Below are positions 8,907 through 16,870 of a stretch of DNA of 64,000 bases, in pieces. The notes beneath the pieces were generated by a model. The model was not told the origin of the DNA. It saw nothing but the letters and a program-made list of their open reading frames with translations, and did no database searches. The stretch spans positions 218,970 through 282,969 of the forward strand of contig JAHDBJ010000002.1 in NCBI GenBank assembly GCA_020630435.1, given 5' to 3'. Each line of letters opens with the position of its first letter. Within the stretch, counting starts at the first letter, position 1. Origin of the DNA: Saprospiraceae bacterium. GTDB lineage: Bacteria; Bacteroidota; Bacteroidia; Chitinophagales; Saprospiraceae. Made by a program: the position numbers and the translations under genes.

Positions 8907-11426
8907 ATGCAATTTTTTCAAAAACTTAGTCCACTACTCTTATTTTCATTTTTGGCAACTATATCTTTTGCACAATTACAATCTCCTAAAACATTTTTAG
9001 GATACGATAAGGGGGAAAAATTTACACCACATTATAAATTAGTAGAATATGCTCAACATATTGCTCAACATAGTGATCGTGTGCAAATATCCTTGTATGG
9101 AAAAACAAATCAAGATCGTCCACTTTATTATATGATTATTTCTTCTCCTGCTAATCTTGCCAAAATAGAATCGATACGAACAAATAACCTTAAAAAAGCA
9201 GGGGTACTTGATGGAAGACCAAATAACAAACTAACATCTGCAATAATCTGGCTTAGTTATGGAGTACATGGTAATGAAGCAGGAGCATCAAATAGTGCCA
9301 TCTATGCCATGTATGAATTGGCTAACCCTCAAAATAAAAATACAGGCAAATGGCTCGAAGATGTGGTCGTTATCCTAGATCCTGCGCTGAATCCTGATGG
9401 ATTTAATCGTTATACTACTTGGTATCAAAATGTAGGACACATCATGCCAAATGCTAATACAGAAGCAGCCGAACACCATGAACCTTGGCCTGGTGGGCGT
9501 GTTAATCATTATTTATTTGATTTAAATAGGGATTGGGCTTGGGCAACACAGATAGAAACACAGCAACGTTTGGCTATCTATAATCAATGGCTTCCACATA
9601 TTCATGTAGACTTTCACGAAATGGGACATAACTCTCCCTATTACTTTGCTCCTGCAGCAGAACCATACCACCAATATATCACCAATTGGCAATCAGATTT
9701 TCAAGTTGTTATTGGTAAAAATCATGCAAAACACTTCGATAAAGAAAATTGGTTGTATTACACTAGAGAAGTCTTTGATTTGTTTTATCCTAGTTATGGT
9801 GATACATATCCTACGTTTAATGGTGCTATTGGGATGACTTATGAACAAGCAGGACATAGTATGGCAGGATTGGCAATTGAAACAATTGATGAAGATACTT
9901 TAATTTTAAAGGATAGAATCGATCATCACTTAAAAACGACTTTATCTACGGTTGAAGTTGCTTATCAAAATAGGGAACAATTGAACAAAGAGTTTTCTAA
10001 TTATTTTGAAAAAAGTAAAAAAAGTCCTCAAGGGAAATACAAAACATATGTCATTAAAGGAAATAACCATCCAAGTAAGTTAAAATTGCTTTGTCAACTA
10101 CTGGATAAACATAAAATTCAATATGGTTCTGCAAATGGAGGGGGAGTCGCTTTTGATTATATTCGAGAACAATCTGGTAAGGTGAATATAGAAAAGGATG
10201 ACCTTGTGATTAGTGCGCATCAACCAAAATCCGTTTTAATCCAGACCCTTTTTGATCCTTCTTCCGAATTGAGTGATTCCCTTACTTATGATATAACCGC
10301 TTGGTCTTTACCTTATGCTTTTGGTTTGGAAGCATATGCTATGACAACCAAAGTAAATGTGAAAGAAGGCTATTCTTTCTTTAAAAGTACTAAATCGTCT
10401 TTAACGAAAGCTTATGCCTACGCTGCTACTTGGGAGACTCTAGAGGATGCAAAGTTTCTGGCTGCTGCTTATCAAAAAGGATTAAAGGTTAGAATTGCTC
10501 AAAAACCTTTTCAAACAACAAAACATACATTCAATAGGGGGACACTTATTTTCACACAAAAAGATAATCGAAATTCTAAAATAGCTCTAAAAACAATTTT
10601 AGAGGAGTTGAGTCAAACCTTTAGTAAAGATATTAAGCCAATAATGTCTGGGTTTAGTGTATCAGGTACAGATTTAGGTTCGTATAGTATGGCTTACGCC
10701 AAAATGCCCAAAATTGCCTTATTATATGGTGATGATATAAGAGCCAATGACCTAGGACAGGTATGGCACTATTTTGAACAAGAATTAAAGTATCCTATTA
10801 CAGCCTTACCAACAGAAGGCTTAAAACAAGCGAATCTTTCTCAATATCAGATTATCATTATGCCATCAGGACATTATTCAACGTTTAGCAAAGAACACTA
10901 TACAGCTCTTAGCGACTGGGTCAATAAAGGAGGAAAACTAATTGCAATTGAAAATGCAGTTTCCAAATTGGTTGGAAAAGAAGGATTTAAGGTGAAGCAT
11001 AAAAGTGATAAAACAACTTCTTCGGTACGTTCAAGTAAAGACAAATCAAAACGATTGAAAGTGTATGCAGAGCAGGAAAGAAGTTATACTTCTAATCGAA
11101 TACCAGGAGCTATTTATAAACTCAAAATAGATAATACACATCCTTTAGCTTATGGTATGCCTAGCCATTATCATAGTCTTAAAACTTCGAGTAAGACCTA
11201 TGAATATTTTAAAGATATATGGAATGTAGGGACAATTGGTAAAACGGCTAAGCCAATTGGTTTCGTAGGGAAAAATCTCAAACCAAAGATGCTTCAAACT
11301 ACTGTGTTTGGTGTCGAAAATAAAGGACAAGGAAAGGTCATTTATTTGGTTGATAACCCTTTGTTTAGAGGTTTTTGGGAGCAAGGTAAATTTTTATTTA
11401 GCAATGCTTTATTTATGGTACGCTAG
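8907..11426 (+). CDS. Secreted M14-family zinc carboxypeptidase
   Basis: The 839-residue protein begins with a Sec signal (about residues 1-22, ending ISFAQ). The M14 zinc site appears as HGNE near residue 121 (motif YGVHGNEAGAS), and the third ligand His is probably in HVDFHEMGH near 236. The general-base Glu may be in MTYEQAGH near 310. The remaining 450 residues are typical of the large Bacteroidota M14 proteins and include a glutamine-amidotransferase-like stretch near 600-680 (IALLYGDDIR, IIMPSGHY). Probable role: periplasmic or extracellular peptide digestion. No T9SS sorting tail was seen. The stop abuts the convergent PolX gene with no intervening base. Confidence 0.85.
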   Translation: MQFFQKLSPLLLFSFLATISFAQLQSPKTFLGYDKGEKFTPHYKLVEYAQHIAQHSDRVQISLYGKTNQDRPLYYMIISSPANLAKIESIRTNNLKKAGVLDGRPNNKLTSAIIWLSYGVHGNEAGASNSAIYAMYELANPQNKNTGKWLEDVVVILDPALNPDGFNRYTTWYQNVGHIMPNANTEAAEHHEPWPGGRVNHYLFDLNRDWAWATQIETQQRLAIYNQWLPHIHVDFHEMGHNSPYYFAPAAEPYHQYITNWQSDFQVVIGKNHAKHFDKENWLYYTREVFDLFYPSYGDTYPTFNGAIGMTYEQAGHSMAGLAIETIDEDTLILKDRIDHHLKTTLSTVEVAYQNREQLNKEFSNYFEKSKKSPQGKYKTYVIKGNNHPSKLKLLCQLLDKHKIQYGSANGGGVAFDYIREQSGKVNIEKDDLVISAHQPKSVLIQTLFDPSSELSDSLTYDITAWSLPYAFGLEAYAMTTKVNVKEGYSFFKSTKSSLTKAYAYAATWETLEDAKFLAAAYQKGLKVRIAQKPFQTTKHTFNRGTLIFTQKDNRNSKIALKTILEELSQTFSKDIKPIMSGFSVSGTDLGSYSMAYAKMPKIALLYGDDIRANDLGQVWHYFEQELKYPITALPTEGLKQANLSQYQIIIMPSGHYSTFSKEHYTALSDWVNKGGKLIAIENAVSKLVGKEGFKVKHKSDKTTSSVRSSKDKSKRLKVYAEQERSYTSNRIPGAIYKLKIDNTHPLAYGMPSHYHSLKTSSKTYEYFKDIWNVGTIGKTAKPIGFVGKNLKPKMLQTTVFGVENKGQGKVIYLVDNPLFRGFWEQGKFLFSNALFMVR

Positions 11427-13073
11427 TTATTTTGTACAAAAATCAATAAAGTCTTGACTATTGCCCGTATTTAGACACATCGCTTGGGTTAATCCTCCTT
11501 TTCGAGCAGCAAGAACGCCATATCTAATATCATGGATGCCCTCTTTACTGTGGGCATCGGGATTAATGGAAATTTTTACACCTTTTTCTAGAGCATAGGG
11601 TATCCACGTCCAATCTAAATCGAGCCGATAAGGATTTGCATTTAGCTCAATTGCAACACGATTAGCAGCACAAGCCTCAATAACTTTTTGATGATCAATG
11701 GGGTAACCTTTTCTAGAAAGTAATAAGCGTCCTGTTGGATGCCCTAAAATATTAGTATAAGGATTTTCTATCGCTTTAATTAATCGGTTAGTTGCTTTTT
11801 GTTCATCCATTTTTAAGTTCGAATGGATGGATGCAATGATGAAGTCAAATTGCCTTAAAATATCTGAATCATAATCTAAACTCCCATCGGCTAATATATC
11901 GGATTCTATGCCTTTTAATATTTTAAAGTCATTCCATTTTGTCTTGAGTCGGTCTATGATTTCCCATTGTTCTTGTAATCGATCTTCTTTCAATCCATTA
12001 GCGTAGAAAGCTGATTTAGAATGATCGGTAATGCCAATATATTCATATCCTTGCGAATGGGCGTACTTAGCCATTTCTTCTAGGGAATGAATCCCATCAC
12101 TAAAAGTAGTATGTGTATGAATTACGCCTTTAATATCAGCGTGTTCAAGAAGTGTAGGGAGCTGATCTAATTGTTCAAAAATAGTTTCATTTTCTCTCAA
12201 TTCAGGCACAATAAATGGCATATTAGCCTTTTCAAAAACGGTCTTTTCATCCGAAATATTGGTGAAGTCTTTGACTTCAGTTTGTTTCAGAAAGGCTTGT
12301 AAAAAAGGTTTTTCAGAAGTATACATAAACTGTTTAGAACCAAAATTATTTTCATTGCAAGTATAGAGATGTATAGGAATTCCTGCCTCTGTTTTTGTAG
12401 TGTATAGGTTATTTTTTTTTGTTGCTTGTTCTAGGATATTTTGGTCAAAAATGGGGTCAATGTCCACTGTCCCAATTAAGATGTCTACGGATTCTACGAT
12501 AGGGCAACGCCTTCGCATGGCTCCAGTAAGTTCGATAGTTGTATTGGGTAATACGGCTTGTAATTTAGGTAGTAGTGCAAGGTATATTTTTTCTAATTTG
12601 GCATAGTGGTATTTATTTTCAGAAAGCTGAAAATACTTGATTTTTTCAATTAAATCTGCTTGTGTTTTAGCCCCAAAACCTTTAAGACTAACCAAGCGGT
12701 TTTCATTACAAGCGTATAATAATTCACCAATACTTTCTACACCTAATTCTTTCCATACGACACGTATTTTTTTAGGTCCAAAACCCTTGATTCCTAGCAT
12801 ATCGATGATCCCACTTGGCGTTTTCTCGGCATATTTCAAGAAAGTTTGCATTTCTCCTTTTAGAAGAAGTTCTTGTATCTTTTCAGCAGTTGCTTTCCCT
12901 ACACCTTTGATTTGAGAGATTTCATCAGGAGGCATCTCAGCAAGTGGGCGTTCTTGTTTGCGTAATTGTCGATATACATTTTGGTAAGAACGTATTTTGA
13001 AAGGGTTTTCATTATATAGTTCCATTATGGAAGCTAGAGCTTGGAATTTTTCAGCAATGGCTTTATTATTCAT
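11427..13073 (-). CDS. PolX-type protein with PHP domain, degenerate polymerase site
   Basis: The 548-residue protein follows the bacterial PolX layout: helix-hairpin-helix lyase-like N-terminus (IKGVGKATAEKI, IKGFGPKKI), a nucleotidyltransferase core near 150-300, and a C-terminal PHP domain near 310-545. PHP metal ligands are all present: HTHTTFSDG, GITDHS, KGIESDI, IASIHS, NPDAHS. In the polymerase core the usual GDxD motif reads ESVDIL, with Ser195 in place of the first catalytic Asp and Asp197 kept, and the later VDLR motif reads IHLY, with His235 in place of the third Asp. This predicts loss of DNA polymerase activity and retention of the phosphoesterase/exonuclease activity. It probably acts in DNA repair, if at all. 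Confidence 0.85.
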   Translation of the reverse strand: MNNKAIAEKFQALASIMELYNENPFKIRSYQNVYRQLRKQERPLAEMPPDEISQIKGVGKATAEKIQELLLKGEMQTFLKYAEKTPSGIIDMLGIKGFGPKKIRVVWKELGVESIGELLYACNENRLVSLKGFGAKTQADLIEKIKYFQLSENKYHYAKLEKIYLALLPKLQAVLPNTTIELTGAMRRRCPIVESVDILIGTVDIDPIFDQNILEQATKKNNLYTTKTEAGIPIHLYTCNENNFGSKQFMYTSEKPFLQAFLKQTEVKDFTNISDEKTVFEKANMPFIVPELRENETIFEQLDQLPTLLEHADIKGVIHTHTTFSDGIHSLEEMAKYAHSQGYEYIGITDHSKSAFYANGLKEDRLQEQWEIIDRLKTKWNDFKILKGIESDILADGSLDYDSDILRQFDFIIASIHSNLKMDEQKATNRLIKAIENPYTNILGHPTGRLLLSRKGYPIDHQKVIEACAANRVAIELNANPYRLDLDWTWIPYALEKGVKISINPDAHSKEGIHDIRYGVLAARKGGLTQAMCLNTGNSQDFIDFCTK

Positions 13074-13096
13074 TCATTTTTTTTTGCAAAAATAAG

Positions 13097-13126
13097 AAAG
13101 CCACTCCAAAAATAGGAAGTGGCTTT
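13097..13126 (-). terminator. Intrinsic terminator for the repeat-protein gene
   Basis: Arms AAAGCCACT (13097-13105) and AGTGGCTTT (13118-13126) form a 9-bp stem. On the - strand the stem is followed by CTTATTTTT. It lies 30 bases downstream of the leftward gene at 13156-13527 and before the PolX gene start at 13073. Confidence 0.7.
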
Positions 13127-13155
13127 ACAAATAAGTTGAGATACTTTAGAATTTT

Positions 13156-13527
13156 TTAAGCATCTTTAGTTTCATCATTTCCTTGGAGGTCATTCAGTTT
13201 TTCACCAGCCATATCTTTTAAGTCTCCTAATTTTTCAGAAACGTTTTCAGATAACCCTCCTAATCCTTCTTTTGCATCTTCAAATTTATCCTTAGCGATA
13301 TCCTTCAAATTGTCAATAGTTTCTGGCATATTCTCTGTAAGATTTCCGATACCCTCCTTAGCATCTTCAAATTTCTCTTTCGCCATATCCTTCAAATTGT
13401 CGATAGTCTCTGGCATATTTTCTGTAAGATCTTCTAACTTATCCTTAGCTACTTCGGTTAAGTCTTCTAATTTCTCTTTTGCCTGCTCGAACATATCCTT
13501 TGCCTTGTCAAATAAATTGTCATCCAT
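13156..13527 (-). CDS. Small amphipathic tandem-repeat protein (LEA/YtxH-like)
   Basis: The 123-residue product is almost wholly charged amphipathic helix. A unit of 29 residues beginning LTENMPETIDNLKDMAKEKF is repeated nearly perfectly, followed by a third diverged unit starting LSENVSEKLGDLKDMAGEKL; the N-terminal part repeats a shorter version. There is no signal peptide, membrane helix or Cys. The composition resembles late-embryogenesis-abundant-like and CsbD/YtxH stress proteins, which bind membranes or protect proteins during desiccation, but no family is certain. It has its own terminator and likely its own promoter, so it is a single-gene unit. Confidence 0.75.
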   Translation of the reverse strand: MDDNLFDKAKDMFEQAKEKLEDLTEVAKDKLEDLTENMPETIDNLKDMAKEKFEDAKEGIGNLTENMPETIDNLKDIAKDKFEDAKEGLGGLSENVSEKLGDLKDMAGEKLNDLQGNDETKDA

Positions 13528-13677
13528 GATGTTATTATTGATTTTAGATTAAAAAATGGTAATAGAATTGTCTTACAAAAATAAGACTTCTGAATATATA
13601 AAAGTCACCTATTATATTAATTTATTATCAAATTCTTAAAAATGTCTTTTTTTATAGTAAAAAACTAAATCAAGAAT

Positions 13678-13685
13678 TACTTTTG
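13678..13685 (+). promoter_or_regulatory. Putative -7 box TACTTTTG before osmC-like gene
   Basis: TACTTTTG fits TAnnTTTG. It ends 13 bases before the ATG of the OsmC gene, so the predicted leader is under 10 bases. No good TTG at the -33 position was seen. Confidence 0.35.
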
Positions 13686-13698
13686 CCAAAAAATATAA

Positions 13699-14118
13699 AT
13701 GAAAATTACACTCAATCGTTTAAATGATGCGGTTCATTTTGAAATGACAAATGAAAATGGCAATGCGGTACAAACAGATGGCTCACCAGATATTGGAGGG
13801 GAAGGCAAAGGAGTACGCCCTAAAGATTTACTCTTGATGGGGGCGGCTAGTTGTAGTGCAATAGATATCGTGATTATTTTAAAAAAGATGCGGCAGGAGC
13901 TAGAAGATATTAAAGTTGAAGTTGATGGAGACTGGGAGCCTGAAGAGAGCCATACAGTATTGCGTAAATTACATATGCACTATAAACTTTTTGGAAACAT
14001 TGATGAAGGCAAAGCTAAAAAAGCAGTAAAATTATCAGTAGAGAAGTACTGTTCTGTCTCTAAAACTCTAGAATATGCTGCTGCTGTAACGAGTAGTTTT
14101 GAAGTGGTTCACCCTTAA
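13699..14118 (+). CDS. OsmC/Ohr-family peroxiredoxin-like protein
   Basis: The 139-residue protein shows the OsmC fold landmarks: a first half with PKDLLLMGAASCSAIDIV containing the first redox Cys near residue 53, and the second Cys in VEKYCSVSKTLEYAA near 117. The two Cys reduce organic or sulfur-linked peroxides in characterised family members. The length is normal. It is followed after 15 bases by a PLP-dependent sulfhydrylase gene, so both are probably one transcript, linking thiol/sulfur metabolism with oxidant defence. Confidence 0.85.
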   Translation: MKITLNRLNDAVHFEMTNENGNAVQTDGSPDIGGEGKGVRPKDLLLMGAASCSAIDIVIILKKMRQELEDIKVEVDGDWEPEESHTVLRKLHMHYKLFGNIDEGKAKKAVKLSVEKYCSVSKTLEYAAAVTSSFEVVHP

Positions 14119-14133
14119 TTTATTTGAAACGAT

Positions 14134-15297
14134 ATGAAATTTGAAACCTTAGCAATTCGAACACAGACGAAGCGATCTCAAGAAAGAGAACATAGTACGC
14201 CGATATTTCCTACTTCCAGTTTTGTTTTTGATAGTGCAGAACAAATGCGGGCTTTATTTGCAGAAGAAGAAGAAGGAAATATCTATAGTCGCTTCTCAAA
14301 CCCCAATTGCACAGAGTTCGAAGATAAAATGTGCCTATTAGAAGGTGGAGAAGATGCTGTTTCAACAGCTACAGGCATGGCAGGTATTTTTTCTAGCATC
14401 ATACCTTTTTTGGAAGCAGGTGATCATATCTTGGCTTCTAGGGCAATTTTTGGTTCTTCCTATCAAATCTTGACCAATTACCTTCCTAAATGGGGGATAA
14501 GTCATAGCTTTGCTGATCCTGAAAAAACCGAATCTTGGGCATCTTTAATTCAGCCCAATACTAAAATGTTGTTTCTAGAGACACCTTCTAATCCCGCCTT
14601 AGATATAATTGATTTGGAATGGGCAGCTAAGTTTGCACAACAACATAATCTTATTTTAAATGTAGACAATTGTTTTGCTACACCCTATCTCCAAAACCCA
14701 CTTAAATGGGGTGCAGATATTGTAACCCACTCTGCTACTAAGTTTATCGACGGACAAGGAAGGGTACTAGGAGGAATAGTGATTGGTAAAAAAGAATTGA
14801 TAGATAAAGTACGACGGTTTGGGCGTCAGACGGGACCAGCACTATCACCTTTTAATGCTTGGGTGCTTTCGAAAAGTCTAGAAACCTTAGCAATTAGAAT
14901 GGATCGACATTGTACGAATGCAGAAGCACTAGCTAAACATTTAATAAATCATCCATTAATCAATAGAGTTAACTATCCATTCTTAGAAAGCCATCCTGCC
15001 TACGGAATTGCCAAGAAACAGATGAAAATGGGAGGAGGTGTTGTTACTTTTGAATTAAAAGGCGGTCTAGAATATGGCAAAAAGTTTCTTGATAATATTC
15101 AAATGATTTCGCTTAGTGCCAATTTGGGAGATAGTAGGACGATAGCTACCCATCCTGCTTCAACAACACACTCGAAGGTCGATGAAGCAACTCGACTATC
15201 TGTTGGAATTACCAATGGTTTGGTTAGAGTATCTGTGGGTTTAGAACACATAGACGATATTGTAGCAGATATTGAGCAAGCTTTAGGGAAGATTTAA
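14134..15297 (+). CDS. metZ: O-succinylhomoserine sulfhydrylase / trans-sulfuration PLP enzyme
   Basis: The 387-residue protein is a Cys/Met metabolism PLP-dependent enzyme. The PLP lysine is in HSATKFIDGQGRVLGG near residue 205, a pattern typical of MetZ; YSRFSNPNCTEFE near 50 and LETPSNPALDI near 150 bind the cofactor phosphate and ring. The enzyme would turn O-succinyl- or O-acetylhomoserine plus sulfide into homocysteine in methionine synthesis. A cystathionine gamma-synthase role is the main alternative. It lies 15 bases after the OsmC gene. Confidence 0.85.
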   Translation: MKFETLAIRTQTKRSQEREHSTPIFPTSSFVFDSAEQMRALFAEEEEGNIYSRFSNPNCTEFEDKMCLLEGGEDAVSTATGMAGIFSSIIPFLEAGDHILASRAIFGSSYQILTNYLPKWGISHSFADPEKTESWASLIQPNTKMLFLETPSNPALDIIDLEWAAKFAQQHNLILNVDNCFATPYLQNPLKWGADIVTHSATKFIDGQGRVLGGIVIGKKELIDKVRRFGRQTGPALSPFNAWVLSKSLETLAIRMDRHCTNAEALAKHLINHPLINRVNYPFLESHPAYGIAKKQMKMGGGVVTFELKGGLEYGKKFLDNIQMISLSANLGDSRTIATHPASTTHSKVDEATRLSVGITNGLVRVSVGLEHIDDIVADIEQALGKI

Positions 15298-15357
15298 CCT
15301 ATGATATGAGTATAGCGGAGTTAGCTAAAGTGGTAGTTAAGGGTAAGGGTTTCTTTT

Positions 15358-15384
15358 TTATAATTTTGTCTTACAAAATTATAA
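15358..15384. repeat. AT-rich perfect hairpin downstream of metZ
   Basis: Arms TTATAATTTTGT (15358-15369) and ACAAAATTATAA (15373-15384) are 12-bp perfect complements with a 3-base loop. It lies between metZ and the broken lipoprotein gene. It has no following T run, so it is not a textbook terminator, although it may stop or stabilise the metZ transcript. Confidence 0.35.
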
Positions 15385-15403
15385 TGCATGTAAATTTTAA
15401 ATT

Positions 15404-16019
15404 ATGAATATCATTAAATTGGGATTGACTTTTACTTTTTTATTGATTATTGGCATATCTTGTGAAAAAGGAAGTATAGTCTCTGAAATTAATTTTTTAG
15501 ATTTTAGAGGAATAAAGGTAGAATATTTAATACCTATAAAAGAGGTTTTAAATCAAGATTTTATCAAAAGCCCCAATAGTACTATTGGGGCGAACTTGTA
15601 AATCTTCTTTTGATTTTATAAAAGTTGGAGACGGATATACTGCTCAAGTGAATAAAATAGAACATAAATATGCAAAGAATTTTTCGAATGTATTAAGTTA
15701 TAGAATTAGTGAAATGTGTATTCAGGTGAGAGGTAAGGATGCTTTTGGAAATAATTTGACAAAAGAAAAAGCAGCAGAGTTAACTGCTTTTGCAATAGAT
15801 AATGCTAGATTAGAATTATTTAAAGAAATAAATGTATCAATTTTTAATTCTATTCAAGCTAAGAATGAGTACAAATTTTATGTACAAGAGGAACTTAGTA
15901 AATTAACAGGGGGAAAGGCAACTTCTTCTATTTCATATGGGCATTGTTTTGGAGATATTCCAATCAGAACTTATACTGTTAGTCCTTTAAATATATTGCC
16001 TTGTGTAAATTCATGGTAA
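15404..16019 (+). pseudogene. Broken lipoprotein gene, paralogue of the 23851 gene
   Basis: The first frame (15404-15601) gives a lipoprotein start with lipid Cys in IGISCEKG, then INFLDFRGIKVEYLIPIK, clearly similar to the start of the protein at 23851 (NYLDFNGYIVGNIIPVK). The reading then stops. The continuation lies in another frame, open from a stop at 15549 to 16019, and ends with EYKFYVQEELSKLTGG, which aligns with KRYCEEELKLLIPG near the end of the 23851 protein. The middle 200 residues of the paralogue are absent. The second frame has only a TTG as possible start. I read this as one gene damaged by deletion and a frameshift at a 22-base palindrome; a sequencing error alone would not explain the missing middle. 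Confidence 0.55.
15570..15591. repeat. Perfect 22-base palindrome inside the broken lipoprotein gene
   Basis: GCCCCAATAGT followed directly by ACTATTGGGGC reads the same on both strands. It is far more GC-rich than its surroundings and sits exactly where the two reading frames of the damaged gene meet. It could be the scar of an insertion or a small transcription-stop hairpin. Confidence 0.6.
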
Positions 16020-16047
16020 TTTTTATTTAGATACTCTAAAATGTATT

Positions 16048-16779
16048 ATGAAAATAAATAAAAAACAAAAATCAATTTTACCATTATATTATTATATCAA
16101 AAAATACTTTTTATTTTACTTTCCAGAATACTCTGCTGTTTATTTTTCTTCTAATGAAATTCAAAGGTTATATGAACTTGTTCAAGGCAAAAAAAAGAGG
16201 ATTGAATATAAGAAATGGTTAGAATTGTTAGAAAGTATTAAAAAAAGTCTACCAGAAGTAAAGGTTTATGATTTGGAGTCAAATAATCCAAGTTATACTT
16301 GTAAAGTAATATTTCCTAGAAAGGAAAAATCAAATGTACAAGTATTTTTTTCTGTAAGTTTGATTTGCCCTTTTTATATATTATTTATAGAAGATAAGCC
16401 TAGAATAGATGAAAGAAATATTACATTTTCTCCTAGAGGAAAATTTGAACAACTTTTCATAAAGATTGAAAATAAAATAGAAGAGTTTTTTCCAAATTTT
16501 GATATATTGAATTGGAATTTTGCACGAGCAAATTTTTTTAATTTAATTGTACCAGGATTTAATTCTTCAAAAGAAGAAGATGGATTACCTAATCGGAGTT
16601 TAACTGTTTTAGAAGGGTTGTTTTTTGAATATGATTTGAACTGGGAAGGTTTTAGTGGATATATTGGGGATAGAAACTATAGGTCATCTGAAAGAATGGA
16701 ATGGGAAGTAGATTTTGAAAAAATGGAAGAAGTAAGGATATATTTAAAGAACAATAAAAAAACATTTAAGGAAATCTAA
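16048..16779 (+). CDS. Hypothetical protein, partner of the broken lipoprotein
   Basis: The 243-residue product has no recognised domain. It has no signal peptide; the N-terminus is basic and aromatic (LYYYIKKYFLFYFPEYSAVYF), followed by a charged mixed helix/strand protein rich in Lys, Glu, Phe and Tyr. It starts 28 bases after the damaged lipoprotein gene and shares its low GC and Lys-rich codon use. Its position is like that of the small gene after the intact paralogue at 23851, although the two partner proteins are not visibly similar. An immunity-type or accessory role is only a guess. Confidence 0.65.
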   Translation: MKINKKQKSILPLYYYIKKYFLFYFPEYSAVYFSSNEIQRLYELVQGKKKRIEYKKWLELLESIKKSLPEVKVYDLESNNPSYTCKVIFPRKEKSNVQVFFSVSLICPFYILFIEDKPRIDERNITFSPRGKFEQLFIKIENKIEEFFPNFDILNWNFARANFFNLIVPGFNSSKEEDGLPNRSLTVLEGLFFEYDLNWEGFSGYIGDRNYRSSERMEWEVDFEKMEEVRIYLKNNKKTFKEI

Positions 16780-16870
16780 TATTTGACTTATGTTATAAAT
16801 ACATCAATAGATGTAATATTGCCTGTGTGTAAAGGTGATATTGGATAAAAAAATATAACTCGACATATTC

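Noticed and set aside
15585..16019. Separate gene of 144 residues starting at TTG 15585
   Set aside because: The frame is open upstream to a stop at 15549 and the TTG lies in a palindrome; the end matches the C-terminus of the 23851 lipoprotein, so it fits better as part of a damaged gene.
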